DNA of 64,000 nt from Paraburkholderia sabiae (GTDB lineage: Bacteria; Pseudomonadota; Gammaproteobacteria; Burkholderiales; Burkholderiaceae), in assembly GCF_030412785.1 (NCBI RefSeq), contig NZ_CP125295.1, positions 4,154,001-4,218,000 of the forward strand, read 5' to 3'. Below the pieces are notes generated by a model. The model was not told the origin of the DNA, searched no databases, and saw only the letters and a list, made by a program, of their open reading frames with translations. Shown in pieces: positions 1 through 9,567 of the stretch. Numbering within the stretch: the stretch's first letter is position 1; each line of letters begins with the position of its first letter. Position numbers and translations under genes: made by a program.

Positions 1-1520
1 TGCTGCATCAGCCGTTCACGGATCACTTCAGCGCAAACACCCGCGCCCGTCTCGCGAACGACGAACGCCATCGGCCGTTCGCCCCACTTCTCGTCGAGCA
101 CGCCGACTACCGCACATTCCTGCACGCCGGCTACGCCCGTTATCAGGCTCTCGACTTCGATCGATGACACCCATTCGCCACCCGTCTTGATCACATCCTT
201 GATGCGGTCGACGATCTGGATAAACCCGTCGGGCGTCATGACGGCAATGTCCTGCGTGTGGAGATAGCCGTGTGCCCAGAGCTCTTCGGACGCCTCTGGC
301 TTCCCGACGTAGGCCCTGGTGAGGAACGGTGAGCGCAGAACGATCTCGCCTTGCTGCTTTCCGTCGCGCACCACGTCTTGCATGTTCCCGTCGACGACCC
401 TGAAGTCGACAAACGGCAGCGGGCGTCCGGTCGTGCAGCGCATCCGCACTTCTTCCTGGCGATCCCTCGAGTCATATCCCGGCGGCAGTTGCGCCAGGGA
501 GACGATCGGGCCGGTTTCGGACATGCCATAGGCAGTGAAGACATCCATGCCGCGGTCGAGCGCAGCTTCACACAGCGCGGGCGGCAACGCGGAGCCGCCA
601 ATCATGAGCTTCCAGCCCGTCAGCTCCTCTCCGTGTACGTCCGCTGCCTGGAGCACCATCTTGAGGATGGTGGGCACGCAGTGGGAGAAAGTGACTTTTT
701 CCGACTTTCGCAAGGCGACCAGGCTCTCAGGGATATAGCGTCCCGGCAGCACAGTCTTGAGCCCGAGCATGATCGCGATGTACGGCATGCCCCAGGCGAG
801 CACGTGAAACATCGGCGTGATCGGCATGTAGACGTCCTCGCGATGTAGCCGCTGGCCTTCGCGGGGTGCACACAGGCTCATCGCTGTCCCCATGGCATGC
901 AGGACGATGTCGCGGTGGCTGTACGCTACGCCCTTGGGATCGCCCGTCGTGCCTGTCGTGTAGAAGGTCGCGGCGCGCGTCCTTTCGTCAAACTCGGGAA
1001 ATTCGAAATCCGCCGAAGCGCGCGCCATCATCTCCTCGTATTCACCGGCGACCGGCAGTGTCATCACCGGCACGGATTCGCCGTCGGCAAGCACCACCAC
1101 CTGGCGTACGAACTTCAGTTCCCTCTTGATCTCCTCGAGCACGGGAACGAACTCCGTATGCACCAGTACAACCTCGGCGCGGGAATCATTCAGCGTATAG
1201 AGGATCTGCTGCGCCGACAGTCGCACGTTGACCGTGAAGAGCGTCGCACCCATCATCGGAATCGCAAAATAGCTTTCCAGATAACGATGACTGTCCCAGT
1301 CCATCACGGCTACGGTGCAGCCGTGCCGGACATCCAGCCCGCGCAGCACGGACGCGAGCTGGCCGACGCGCTCGCGGAACTGCCGGAAGCTGTAACGCAT
1401 TTCTCCGCGGTAAGTGATCTGCTGATCGCCATGAATGCTCAGTGCATTCAGGAGCAGCTGCTTGACGAGGAGCGGGTAGGTATAGGCCGACGGCGTCGGC
1501 GTGATCAGGTGGTCTTGCAT
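1..1520 (-). CDS. fatty-acyl-CoA ligase (AMP-binding), C-terminus cut by window edge
   Basis: Adenylate-forming ligase that would activate a medium- or long-chain carboxylic acid to its CoA thioester through an acyl-AMP. The AMP-binding loop YTTGTTGDPKGV is at residues 187-198, and a later YGMSETGP motif and the TGGEWVSS hinge region are present. About 506 residues are visible; family members of the AlkK type are near 540, so roughly 35 C-terminal residues lie outside the window. The ATG at 1518-1520 begins MQDHLITPTP. It lies only 8 bases after the dioxygenase stop, so the two are almost certainly cotranscribed as the last genes of a six-gene minus-strand run. Substrate is not readable from the sequence. 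Confidence 0.9.
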   Translation of the reverse strand, partial: MQDHLITPTPSAYTYPLLVKQLLLNALSIHGDQQITYRGEMRYSFRQFRERVGQLASVLRGLDVRHGCTVAVMDWDSHRYLESYFAIPMMGATLFTVNVRLSAQQILYTLNDSRAEVVLVHTEFVPVLEEIKRELKFVRQVVVLADGESVPVMTLPVAGEYEEMMARASADFEFPEFDERTRAATFYTTGTTGDPKGVAYSHRDIVLHAMGTAMSLCAPREGQRLHREDVYMPITPMFHVLAWGMPYIAIMLGLKTVLPGRYIPESLVALRKSEKVTFSHCVPTILKMVLQAADVHGEELTGWKLMIGGSALPPALCEAALDRGMDVFTAYGMSETGPIVSLAQLPPGYDSRDRQEEVRMRCTTGRPLPFVDFRVVDGNMQDVVRDGKQQGEIVLRSPFLTRAYVGKPEASEELWAHGYLHTQDIAVMTPDGFIQIVDRIKDVIKTGGEWVSSIEVESLITGVAGVQECAVVGVLDEKWGERPMAFVVRETGAGVCAEVIRERLMQ

Positions 1521-1528
1521 GGCAGGGC

Positions 1529-2377
1529 TCAGAAAGGTTTGCTTCCAATAATTCCCGCGCGCTCCATCTTCCGATGGCTTGGCGGATAGTCCATGACGGC
1601 GTAGTGCTGCGTCGCACTGTTGTCCCAGATCGCGATGCTGTTGGGCTTCCAGCGCCAGCGCACCTGATATTCCGGGATGGATGCCTGACTGATCAGGTAG
1701 CGCAGCAGGTCCGGGCCACCGGGGTTGGCATCGGCGCCGTAGCGCACACGGCCGGGGGTATGGAAGTTGGTGAAATGGGTCGTGAAGACGTTCACGTAAA
1801 GGATCTTTTCGCCGGTCTCGGGGTGCGTGCGAACCACCGGATGCTCAGCGTCCGGATACTGCGCCTTGAGCGCCAGCCGCTTTTCGATCGGCATGACGGC
1901 GCCGAACGTCGCCTCGATACTGTGACGCGCGCGCAGGTCGGCGATTTCGGCCTTGACGTGCGCCGGCAGTTTTTCGAAAGCCAGCACCATGTTGGACCAC
2001 ATGGTGTCGCCACCGACGGGCGGGCATTCGACGCAGCGCAGTACCGCGCCGAACTGCGGCGCCTCGCGCCAGGTCGCGTCGGAATGCCAGGCGTTTTCAT
2101 AACGGTCATTCGGCTGTTCGGGCGTGCGGTAGATCCGCACCAGGCCTGGATACTCCGGGTCGCTACCGGCAACCGGATGGTCCTCCAGGTTGCCAAAGCG
2201 CCGGGCGAACGCCACATGCTCGGTCCGGCTGATTTCCTGGTCACGCAGGAACAGGACGCGATGCTTCAGCAGTGCGCCGAGAATTTCTGTGAACAGGCCG
2301 TCGTCATGAATGGCGTCGGCCAGCTTCACGCCGGTGAGTTCTGCGCCAAGGGCGTAAGTCAGTTGTTCAATACGCAT
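1529..2377 (-). CDS. TauD/TfdA-family Fe(II)/2-oxoglutarate dioxygenase
   Basis: A 282-residue non-haem iron dioxygenase. The 2-His-1-Asp facial triad is visible as H98 and D100 in NAWHSDATW and H258 in SATQHYAVMDY, with R269/R273 as candidates for the 2-oxoglutarate contact. The family couples decarboxylation of 2-oxoglutarate to hydroxylation of substrates such as taurine, alkyl sulfates, aryloxyacetates or carnitine precursors. The frame stays open upstream of the start, but MRIEQLTYALG is the usual family N-terminus. It lies 25 bases after the quinone oxidoreductase gene and 8 before the ligase gene, implying a role in the same catabolic operon. Actual substrate unknown. Confidence 0.88.
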   Translation of the reverse strand: MRIEQLTYALGAELTGVKLADAIHDDGLFTEILGALLKHRVLFLRDQEISRTEHVAFARRFGNLEDHPVAGSDPEYPGLVRIYRTPEQPNDRYENAWHSDATWREAPQFGAVLRCVECPPVGGDTMWSNMVLAFEKLPAHVKAEIADLRARHSIEATFGAVMPIEKRLALKAQYPDAEHPVVRTHPETGEKILYVNVFTTHFTNFHTPGRVRYGADANPGGPDLLRYLISQASIPEYQVRWRWKPNSIAIWDNSATQHYAVMDYPPSHRKMERAGIIGSKPF

Positions 2378-2402
2378 GATGATGTCCTCGTGGCAGCGAT
2401 CT

Positions 2403-3383
2403 TCAGATCGCGAAGACGGAAGAGCCGGTCGTCTTGCGTGACTCCAGATCGCGATGGGCGCGCGCGGCATCCTCCAGCGCGTAGCGCTGGTTGATCTCGA
2501 TCCGGATGCGGCCCGATGCCACGTGGCCAAACAGCTCGCCGGCCAGTTCGGCCTTTTCGGCAGGATCGGCGATGTAGTCGGCCAGTGCCGGACGCGTCAG
2601 GTACGGCGAGCCCTTAAGGGCGAGGATGTGCGGACTGAACGGCGGGATCGGGCCCGATGCCGTGCCGACGCAGACGACGAGGCCTCGCCGCTTGACCGAG
2701 TCGAGTGAGGCTTCGAAGGTGTCCTTGCCGACGCTGTCAATCACGACGTTGACGCCCACGCCGTCGGTCAGATCGCGTACACGCGCGGCGGTGTTCTCGT
2801 GGCTGTAGTTGATGATGTGATCGCAGCCATGGGCACGTGCAACCTCGGCTTTGGCTTCGCTGGAAACCGTGCCGATGACCGTCAGCCCGAGCAGCTTCGC
2901 CCACTGCGAGACGATCAGCCCGACGCCACCGGCTGCCGCGTGCAGCAGGACGGTGTCGCCTTCCTTGAACGCGTAAATACGGCGCATCAGATATGCAGAC
3001 GTGAGGCCGCGCATCGTCATGGCCGCAGCCGTATCACAGGCAATGCCATCGGGCAGCCTGATGAGCGGAGCGGCAGGGATCAGCCGCTGCGTGCAATACG
3101 CGCCGAGGGTGTTTGCCGCGCCCGTATAGGTCACGCGATCGCCGACTTCGACGTTGGTTACGTCCGATCCTACTGCCTCCACCACACCAGCAGCCTCGGT
3201 CCCAATGCCCGAGGGCAGCGGCGCCGGATACAGGCCGGTGCGAAAGTAGATGTCAGCAAAGTTGAGGCCAACCGCCTCGTGGCGCAGCCGGACCTGACCT
3301 GGCCCGGGTTCGCCGACCGCGACGTCCTCATAGCGCAGGACCTCGGGGCCACCGGTTTCATGAAAGCGAACAGCTTTTGCCAT
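2403..3383 (-). CDS. NADPH:quinone oxidoreductase, zinc-independent MDR family
   Basis: A 326-residue medium-chain reductase of the QOR class: GroES-like N-terminal half (GTEAAGVVEAVG near 61-72) followed by a Rossmann half with the AAAGGVG nucleotide loop at about 149-155. The cysteine and histidine pattern of zinc-dependent alcohol dehydrogenases is missing, which fits quinone or enone reduction with NADPH. The start MAKAVRFHETGG has a GGAG ribosome site about 8 bases ahead; the open frame continues further upstream without such support. It lies within the minus-strand operon between acetoacetyl-CoA synthetase and the TauD-like dioxygenase. Physiological acceptor unknown. Confidence 0.9.
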   Translation of the reverse strand: MAKAVRFHETGGPEVLRYEDVAVGEPGPGQVRLRHEAVGLNFADIYFRTGLYPAPLPSGIGTEAAGVVEAVGSDVTNVEVGDRVTYTGAANTLGAYCTQRLIPAAPLIRLPDGIACDTAAAMTMRGLTSAYLMRRIYAFKEGDTVLLHAAAGGVGLIVSQWAKLLGLTVIGTVSSEAKAEVARAHGCDHIINYSHENTAARVRDLTDGVGVNVVIDSVGKDTFEASLDSVKRRGLVVCVGTASGPIPPFSPHILALKGSPYLTRPALADYIADPAEKAELAGELFGHVASGRIRIEINQRYALEDAARAHRDLESRKTTGSSVFAI

Positions 3384-3471
3384 GATTCGTACTCCTTCAT
3401 TCATTCTCTGATTAGAGGCACGCCAGCCTCGTGCCGGATCGGCACTTCGTGGCAGGCGCACTAACGCGTGA

Positions 3472-5484
3472 CTACCGTCCCATCGCTGTGCGACCGGCGG
3501 CAAACCGGGCGAACCAGTCCAGGCTTTCGGGATTCGCCATGGTGTCGGGACTTGCTACCTTGTCCAGCGGCTGTCCCAGCAGCAGTTTCTTGATCGGCAG
3601 TTCCATCTTCTTGCCGGACAGGGTGCGCGGAATCGCCGGCACGTGGAACACGTCGTTCGGAACGTGTCGCGCAGAGAGCGCAACCTTGATGCGCTGGCGA
3701 ATGATTTCGGTGAGCGCAGACGTCAGTTCGGCACCCGGCCGCAACACCACGAACAGCGGCATGTAAGACTCACGCCCCAGGTATTCGAGATCCACAACCA
3801 TGCTGTCCAGAACCTCGGGCAATTCCTCCACGGCCCGGTACAACTCGCTCGTACCCATACGGATGCCGTGGCGATTGATCGTGGCGTCCGAGCGGCCATA
3901 GATCACGGCGCCGCCCCGAGGGGTGATGCGCACCCAGTCGCCATGACGCCAAATGCCTGGATACATGTCGAAGTAACTGTCGCGATAGCGCGCGTTGCCC
4001 TTGTCGTTCCAGAAGTGCAGCGGCATCGATGGCATCGGAGCGGTGCAGACCAGCTCGCCCACCTCGTCTACCACCGCTTTTCCTGCCTCATCGAACGCCT
4101 CGACCCGCGCGCCCAGGCAGCGGCACTGCATCTCACCCAGGTAGACAGGTAGCGTGGGGACACCTGAAACAAAGCAGCCAGCGAAGTCAGTGCCACCGGA
4201 TAAAGCATTGATCCAGATCGGGCCGACGTGGTCCAGGATCCAGCCGTAGCCTTCCGGCGATAACGGAGAACCTGTCGAGCCGATGGCGCGTAGTCGCGAA
4301 AGATCCGTTATTTCGCGGGGTTCGATAGCGGACTTTTCACAGGCCTGGTAGTACGCTGCGCCAGCACCGAAAAAGTTCACACCCGCATCGCCGATGAATT
4401 GCCAGAGCGCATTCATATTCGGGTAGCCGGGATTGCCGTCGAACAGGCACACAGTCGCGCCTGCGAGCAGGCCGCCGACCTGCAGGTTCCACATGATCCA
4501 GCCGGTGCTGGCCTGCCAGAAGAAGCGGTCACCGGCGCGCAGATCCAGATGGAGCGTAGTGAGCTTCACGTGCTCGAGAACGATGCCGCCCTGTGAGTGA
4601 ACGATCGGCTTCGGCAAACCGGTGGTGCCTGAGGAATAGACGATCCACAGCGGATGGTCGAACGGCACATGCGCGACCTCGAGCGGCAGCGCGTCATTCG
4701 AAACTACGTCGGCCCACGTTACTGCGTTGGAAAGCCCGTAATGATCGTCCTGACAACGTAGCGTCTGAACGACGACGACACGCTCGATGTCCGGCAATTG
4801 GTCGAGCAGCGTGCGCAGTACCGGTCGGCGATCGAATTCCTTGCCGCCATACCGATAGCCGTCGACTGCGATCATGACCTTGGGCTCGATCTGGCGGAAC
4901 CGATCCAGCACGGCCAGTTCCCCCATATCGGGCGCGCAGGCCGACCAGATTGCACCGATGCTTGCCACGGCGAGAAACGCAACGATCGCGTGCGGCGTAT
5001 TGGACAGATAACCGGCCACCCGGTCACCCCGAACCACACCCATGCCGCGCAGGGACACGGCGAGGCTCGCAACCTGGCGTTCCAGCTCAGCCCAGCTCAT
5101 TTCTCCCGTCTCTCCCGCCTCATTGCGGTAGACAATCGCGGGCCGGCCAGCTGTGGCGTGTCGAAAAACCTGTTCGACATAGTTCATCTGCACGCCGGGG
5201 AACCATGCAGCGCCCGGCATGGTGGCCTCAGCCAGTGCGACGCGGGGCTTCTGGATCGACGGAATGGCGGCCCATTCCCAGAGCGCCAGCCAGAAAGCGT
5301 CGATCTCGTTGACTGACCACTGCCACAGGGCGTCGTAGTTCACAAACGACAGGCCGCGCTTCTCTTCGAGCCATCGCATGAATTGCGTCACGCGCGCGTT
5401 GTCGACGACGGATGCAGACGGCGACCAGGCGGGGGCTGAGGCGAAGGTACCGGCGTTCGGGGTCTGACTATGGGAAGTGCTCAT
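3472..5484 (-). CDS. acsA: acetoacetyl-CoA synthetase
   Basis: A 670-residue acetoacetate-CoA ligase of the ANL superfamily. It carries the P-loop-like YSSGTTGLPKP at 283-293, the acetyl-CoA-synthetase-type N-terminal cap (residues about 40-100), and a C-terminal SGKKMELP segment containing the catalytic lysine region. Length and cap match acetoacetyl-CoA synthetases (about 650-670) better than acetyl-CoA synthetase. It would recover the acetoacetate released by the BKACE enzyme three genes upstream and feed the thiolase at 16.7 kb. Start chosen at MSTSHSQTPN; the frame is open about 32 codons further upstream. No strong ribosome site is visible there. Confidence 0.92.
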   Translation of the reverse strand: MSTSHSQTPNAGTFASAPAWSPSASVVDNARVTQFMRWLEEKRGLSFVNYDALWQWSVNEIDAFWLALWEWAAIPSIQKPRVALAEATMPGAAWFPGVQMNYVEQVFRHATAGRPAIVYRNEAGETGEMSWAELERQVASLAVSLRGMGVVRGDRVAGYLSNTPHAIVAFLAVASIGAIWSACAPDMGELAVLDRFRQIEPKVMIAVDGYRYGGKEFDRRPVLRTLLDQLPDIERVVVVQTLRCQDDHYGLSNAVTWADVVSNDALPLEVAHVPFDHPLWIVYSSGTTGLPKPIVHSQGGIVLEHVKLTTLHLDLRAGDRFFWQASTGWIMWNLQVGGLLAGATVCLFDGNPGYPNMNALWQFIGDAGVNFFGAGAAYYQACEKSAIEPREITDLSRLRAIGSTGSPLSPEGYGWILDHVGPIWINALSGGTDFAGCFVSGVPTLPVYLGEMQCRCLGARVEAFDEAGKAVVDEVGELVCTAPMPSMPLHFWNDKGNARYRDSYFDMYPGIWRHGDWVRITPRGGAVIYGRSDATINRHGIRMGTSELYRAVEELPEVLDSMVVDLEYLGRESYMPLFVVLRPGAELTSALTEIIRQRIKVALSARHVPNDVFHVPAIPRTLSGKKMELPIKKLLLGQPLDKVASPDTMANPESLDWFARFAAGRTAMGR

Positions 5485-5536
5485 TGCTTGGCTACCGATA
5501 AGAGGTAAATACGGTAAGGACGCGTTGCTGCACGGC

Positions 5537-6877
5537 TCAGGCCGATGCCGCGACGGGCGAGCCCTGCGACGTCGCGGCATCCAGCCGGATATCCGCCACC
5601 GTCGCCAGTTCCGATTCGTAGGTGCGCATGGCCCGCAGGAAACACAGGGCGGCGAGCAGACCGAAAGCGGGCATCACCGCAAGCGCCGTTTGCAGGCCCC
5701 AGGCATCGGACACCAAGCCTCCTACGAAAGGCCCGACAGCAAGGCCGAAGAGATTCTGGAACAGCGCCAGAATGGCGGCGCCGGTGGAGCGGACACCCGG
5801 ATGAATCACATTGAGCACCACGGTGGCGGTCGGCGCCACCGTGCACATCATCAGGAGACCACCCAGGGCGATGAGCAGGAACTTCTGGTTCGCTGGCATC
5901 GTGCCGCCAAAGGCTGTCATAAAGACCAGCAGCGTCGCCGTGCACAGGATGGCCATCATCACAAGTTTGTTGCGCGGCCGGCGACGGGCGAGTCGATCCG
6001 CCACCACGCCCCAGATAACGGAACCCGCTGCGCCGCAGAGTACGATCACTGCGGCCAGCATACCCGCGTGGTCCGGAGCGGCACCGTGGTAACGGTGGAA
6101 ATAGCTTGGCAGCCACGACCAGATCATCGACACGACGACCAGTTGAAGGGCCGCGCCAAGGCAGGTCCACCATACGGTGGGCGAACCGGTCAGCGTCGAT
6201 ATGATCTGTCTGGCAAAGCTCTGCACGGAGTGCCGCGCCTGGTCCATGCGGGGGGCAAGCTCCACTGTCTTGTAGTCGGGCACAAGCAGGTAAAGGAAAG
6301 CCAGGACCAGGCCAGGAACGCCAACAATACCGAATGCCGCTTTCCAGCCCCAGTGGGCCGCGACAACGCCACCCAGCATCACGCCAAGCACTGAACCGAG
6401 CGAGGCCGCCGCGAAAAAGGCGCCAAGCAGCGTGGTGCGAAGTCGCTTCGGAAACAGGCTGGCAATCAGGGCGCCCCCCACCGAGCCATAGCCGGTCTCG
6501 CCAAGGCCAACGACGGCTCGCGCGGCGAAGAGCTGTCCGAAGTTGCGCGCGAACATGCAGGAGATCGTTGCAAGGCTCCACACCGCCGCCATCACGAAGA
6601 TGCTCTTAACCCGGCTGAAGCGGTCAGCCATCAGCGCGACGGGAACGCCGCCAGCGGCCACGACGATTGAAATGATCGACACCAGGCTGCCAAGCTGCAT
6701 GTCCGAGAGACCCCAGGCGGCCTTCAGGTGCGGGAACAAAGATACGATGACCTGACGATCGATGTAATCGAACAACATCAGCGCGAAGGTCATCGCAAAG
6801 GCGAACCACGCCTGACGCCGACCGACGAGGTAGCCGTCGCGGTCGTCCGACTGCGGCACGGCGGAATGCAAGTTCAT
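5537..6877 (-). CDS. MFS transporter (spinster/sugar-phosphate-like)
   Basis: A 446-residue integral membrane carrier with about 12 hydrophobic segments. The N-terminal half has the FDYIDRQVIV segment typical of spinster-like and organic acid MFS proteins, and the loop 2-3 motif reads ALMADRFSRVKS. A central cytoplasmic loop is seen near YKTVELAPRMDQ. It lies between the BKACE and acetoacetyl-CoA synthetase genes (gaps 139 and 52 bases), so the likely cargo is the operon's carboxylic or keto acid substrate; that is inference. The ATG at 6877 has GGAG about 9 bases upstream. Confidence 0.9.
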   Translation of the reverse strand: MNLHSAVPQSDDRDGYLVGRRQAWFAFAMTFALMLFDYIDRQVIVSLFPHLKAAWGLSDMQLGSLVSIISIVVAAGGVPVALMADRFSRVKSIFVMAAVWSLATISCMFARNFGQLFAARAVVGLGETGYGSVGGALIASLFPKRLRTTLLGAFFAAASLGSVLGVMLGGVVAAHWGWKAAFGIVGVPGLVLAFLYLLVPDYKTVELAPRMDQARHSVQSFARQIISTLTGSPTVWWTCLGAALQLVVVSMIWSWLPSYFHRYHGAAPDHAGMLAAVIVLCGAAGSVIWGVVADRLARRRPRNKLVMMAILCTATLLVFMTAFGGTMPANQKFLLIALGGLLMMCTVAPTATVVLNVIHPGVRSTGAAILALFQNLFGLAVGPFVGGLVSDAWGLQTALAVMPAFGLLAALCFLRAMRTYESELATVADIRLDAATSQGSPVAASA

Positions 6878-7016
6878 GATTTACGTCTCCGGGTTGAGGC
6901 CCTTTCATTGAGAGCCTCTTTCTAATCTGGTGATCTCTCAACGAGACCGGAAATTTCATTGCTTCGCAAGGTCAGCGAACCAGGTTGCACTCAAGTCGCG
7001 ACGTGCGATCGTCCCC

Positions 7017-8072
7017 TCAGGCAGCACGCAGCGGAACGCCTCTGGTACCAGGCAGGCGGTTGGGTGCCATGCCGTTCGCTGCCAGCGTCTCGTCGACACC
7101 GTCGTACCAGGTGCCAATGCGATAGATCTCGCGGGCCTCCTTGCCGGTGGCAATTTCGCGGCCAAGTTCGTGGGCGACACGCACGCACTGCTGGATCTGC
7201 TGCACGGACGTCATGCGATTGCCGTGTTGATCGGTCAGCGTGTCTTCAGTACCAACGCGAGGATGGAAGCCCAGTGCCATGGACATCATGTTGAGCGGCA
7301 GGACGTTGTGCAAAAGAGACTCGGACGTCACGCACACGCCGTCGGCCGCCCGCTGCAGGAGATACATGAAGTTGTACGGATTGGGACCGTCCGCACCGCC
7401 AGCGATGCCGATCCATGTCAGGTTGACCGGGCCTTTGTAGATGCCACGGCGGATCATGCGTTCGATCGTGTCATAGGAGTGAACGCCCGCGAGCTGGAAG
7501 TGTGGCTGAATACCGGCAGCCTGCAGACGGCGCAGGTGCTCTTCAACCCAACCCGGACCTGCCGGGACAGTCATCTCGCGATAGGCTTGCTGCAATACCG
7601 GCTCGGCCAGCGAGGTACCTGCCACGGCCTCCGGTGTCATCAACTCCATGATGTTCATCTGCGTGGTGTTGATCGCGATCGTCACCTGGTCCGGCTTCGG
7701 GTCCAGTTCAGCCAGCATGTGGCGCGTATCGTCCGACAGCCACTTCGCGGCCTGACCTTCATCTTCCGGCGCGAAAGAGATGGAGCCGCCGACCTGGATG
7801 ATCATGTCGGGTACCGCCTCGCGAACGCCGGCGATCAGTTCGTTGAACTTGGACAGGCGCTTTGAGCCTTTGCCATCGAGTTCGCGCACGTGCAGGTGCA
7901 GCACCCGTGCCCCTGCTTCGTAGCAGTCAACGGCCTTCTGGATCTGCTCTTCCATGGTTACCGCAATGTCTTCCGGGAAGTCGGAAGGCATCCACTCGGG
8001 GGCGTACGGGGCGACAGTGATGACAACTTTCTGCTGGTTATTGGGGTGAAGCGAGTCGTCGAGGAATTGCAT
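7017..8072 (-). CDS. beta-keto acid cleavage enzyme (BKACE, DUF849 family)
   Basis: A 351-residue TIM-barrel zinc enzyme related to 3-keto-5-aminohexanoate cleavage enzyme (Kce). The zinc-ligand segment VLHLHVRE gives H59 and H61 near the start of the barrel. The family condenses a beta-keto acid with acetyl-CoA and splits it to acetoacetate plus a new acyl-CoA. Substrates differ between subfamilies (lysine fermentation intermediate, dehydrocarnitine, 3-oxoadipate and others). It is first in the minus-strand operon, with AGGAG 7 bases before the ATG, and is divergent from an AraC regulator. Acetoacetyl-CoA synthetase in the same operon is the expected partner for the product. Substrate not assigned. 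Confidence 0.93.
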   Translation of the reverse strand: MQFLDDSLHPNNQQKVVITVAPYAPEWMPSDFPEDIAVTMEEQIQKAVDCYEAGARVLHLHVRELDGKGSKRLSKFNELIAGVREAVPDMIIQVGGSISFAPEDEGQAAKWLSDDTRHMLAELDPKPDQVTIAINTTQMNIMELMTPEAVAGTSLAEPVLQQAYREMTVPAGPGWVEEHLRRLQAAGIQPHFQLAGVHSYDTIERMIRRGIYKGPVNLTWIGIAGGADGPNPYNFMYLLQRAADGVCVTSESLLHNVLPLNMMSMALGFHPRVGTEDTLTDQHGNRMTSVQQIQQCVRVAHELGREIATGKEAREIYRIGTWYDGVDETLAANGMAPNRLPGTRGVPLRAA

Positions 8073-8166
8073 AAATTTGGCTCCTGGCGGTTGAGCACCG
8101 ATAGCGGCGTGCAGCTCGGCGTATGGCTACACTGTAGGTCGGCCATGAGATAGACTCTTTCGTCGA

Positions 8167-8193
8167 GGTGCCAAATATTTTCGTTTTGGTGCC
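8167..8193. promoter_or_regulatory. candidate AraC-type operator: GGTGCC direct repeats 21 bp apart
   Basis: GGTGCC occurs at 8167-8172 and again at 8188-8193, a spacing of exactly 21 bp (two helical turns), which is the phasing typical of AraC/XylS half-sites. The pair lies about 95 bases upstream of the BKACE start and 71-97 bases upstream of the regulator start. An A/T-rich spacer with CCAAA and TTTTGG arms lies between. Binding by the adjacent regulator is inferred. Confidence 0.45.
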
Positions 8194-8263
8194 ACCCGGT
8201 AAAAACCCTGCGGCGATCACCAGTGTCGTCAGGCACAACCTGGGGTATCCAGGAGATCGAACA

Positions 8264-9271
8264 GTGACGGGACCCATGGTTCGTGCCAGAGCATTGAGCG
8301 GCCTCTTGCAGGTGGCCCGGCGACACGGGCTGGTGCCCCAGCAACTGCTGCGCGAGGCGGGTCTCGATGCCTCCGTTCTGGCCAATCTCGACCATCGCAT
8401 TCCGGTCAGCGCTGTGTGCCAGTTGCTGGAAAGTGCCGCATTGAATGCGAAATGTCCGACCTTTGGGCTGGAAATGGCCGACACGCGCCAGCCGCTCGAC
8501 TTCGGCATGCTCAAGCTATTGCTCTCGCACAAACGTACGCTACGTGAGGTCCTGCTCGCGGCGATCCAGTATCGCCACCTGCTCAACGAGGCGCTGGCCA
8601 TTTACGTGGAAGCAGGCGGAAGCACAGTCGTGATCCGCGAGGAGATCATCACCGAGCACGGGATTTCGACGCAGCAGGCAACGGAACTTGCCATTGGGGT
8701 GCTGTCCCGTACGTGCGTCGCCCTCCTTGGAGAACACTGGCAACCGCGAAGCGTCAGTTTCACCCATCCCGCGCCTACCAGCATGAGCTTTTACCGGCGT
8801 TTCTTCGGATGCCCGGTGGAATTCAGCAGCGACTTCAATGGCATTGTCTGCGCCGCCGGGGATCTCGACCGACCAAATCCGAATGCGGATCCTGAACTCG
8901 TGAGATACGCGGAAAGTTTGGCCAATCCACTGAATCTCTCAGAGCCGTACTCAATCGTGCTGGATGTGCGTAAGACTATCTATCTGCTGCTGCCCATCGA
9001 GCAGGCTTCAGTTGACCAGGTTGCAGGTCAGTTGCATCTGAGTGTACGCACGATGCAGCGCCAGCTCGATATGGCCGGCACCAACTTCTCGAATCTGGTG
9101 GATGAAGTTCGACGGGAGCTCGCACTACGCTACCTGACGAATCGGCGTTACCCGATCGGGCGTGTCGCAATGTTGCTCGGCTATTCGAGGCAGTCAACCT
9201 TCACCCAATGGTTCACGGCGCGCTTCGGCACATCACCTCGTGCGTGGCGGACTACGCAGTTGAACCAATAA
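8264..9271 (+). CDS. AraC family transcriptional regulator (Arabinose_bd type)
   Basis: A 335-residue regulator with an N-terminal ligand-binding domain of the OruR/PF12625 kind and a C-terminal AraC double helix-turn-helix (first HTH near LSVRTMQRQLD, second near MLLGYSRQSTFTQWF). I chose the GTG at 8264 because AGGAG lies 8 bases ahead at 8251-8255; the frame is open back to 8168, but that extension would run across the putative operator. Divergent from BKACE, so it probably senses the operon's substrate or a breakdown product and activates the minus-strand genes. Confidence 0.88.
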   Translation: MTGPMVRARALSGLLQVARRHGLVPQQLLREAGLDASVLANLDHRIPVSAVCQLLESAALNAKCPTFGLEMADTRQPLDFGMLKLLLSHKRTLREVLLAAIQYRHLLNEALAIYVEAGGSTVVIREEIITEHGISTQQATELAIGVLSRTCVALLGEHWQPRSVSFTHPAPTSMSFYRRFFGCPVEFSSDFNGIVCAAGDLDRPNPNADPELVRYAESLANPLNLSEPYSIVLDVRKTIYLLLPIEQASVDQVAGQLHLSVRTMQRQLDMAGTNFSNLVDEVRRELALRYLTNRRYPIGRVAMLLGYSRQSTFTQWFTARFGTSPRAWRTTQLNQ

Positions 9272-9567
9272 CCAGCTCGCAGTGCATATTGGCAGCGGCT
9301 GACAGGCAAGGTTTCGCGCTGTGCCGACGGTTCGATACTCATCGCTGTCCTTGATTGGATGGCGAATGCATACCTGAGCGCCTGGCCAGATCCGTCAGTA
9401 GATGGGCCTGTTTGGACAGCCAGGTTTCCGCTCTCAGCGATACGATGTTCCCAACGGTTGTTCCCGTTGCAATCCGCAACTACTCACATGATCGAACGCG
9501 TCTTTGGAGCCGGAACGCGATGTGTACGGGAACTGTTGGTGTCACTGTTTTCGCGTAGGAGAGTTTT

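Noticed and set aside
8168..8263. Upstream ATG start for the first AraC regulator
   Set aside because: Would run across the putative operator and has no ribosome site; GTG 8264 has AGGAG at the ideal distance.
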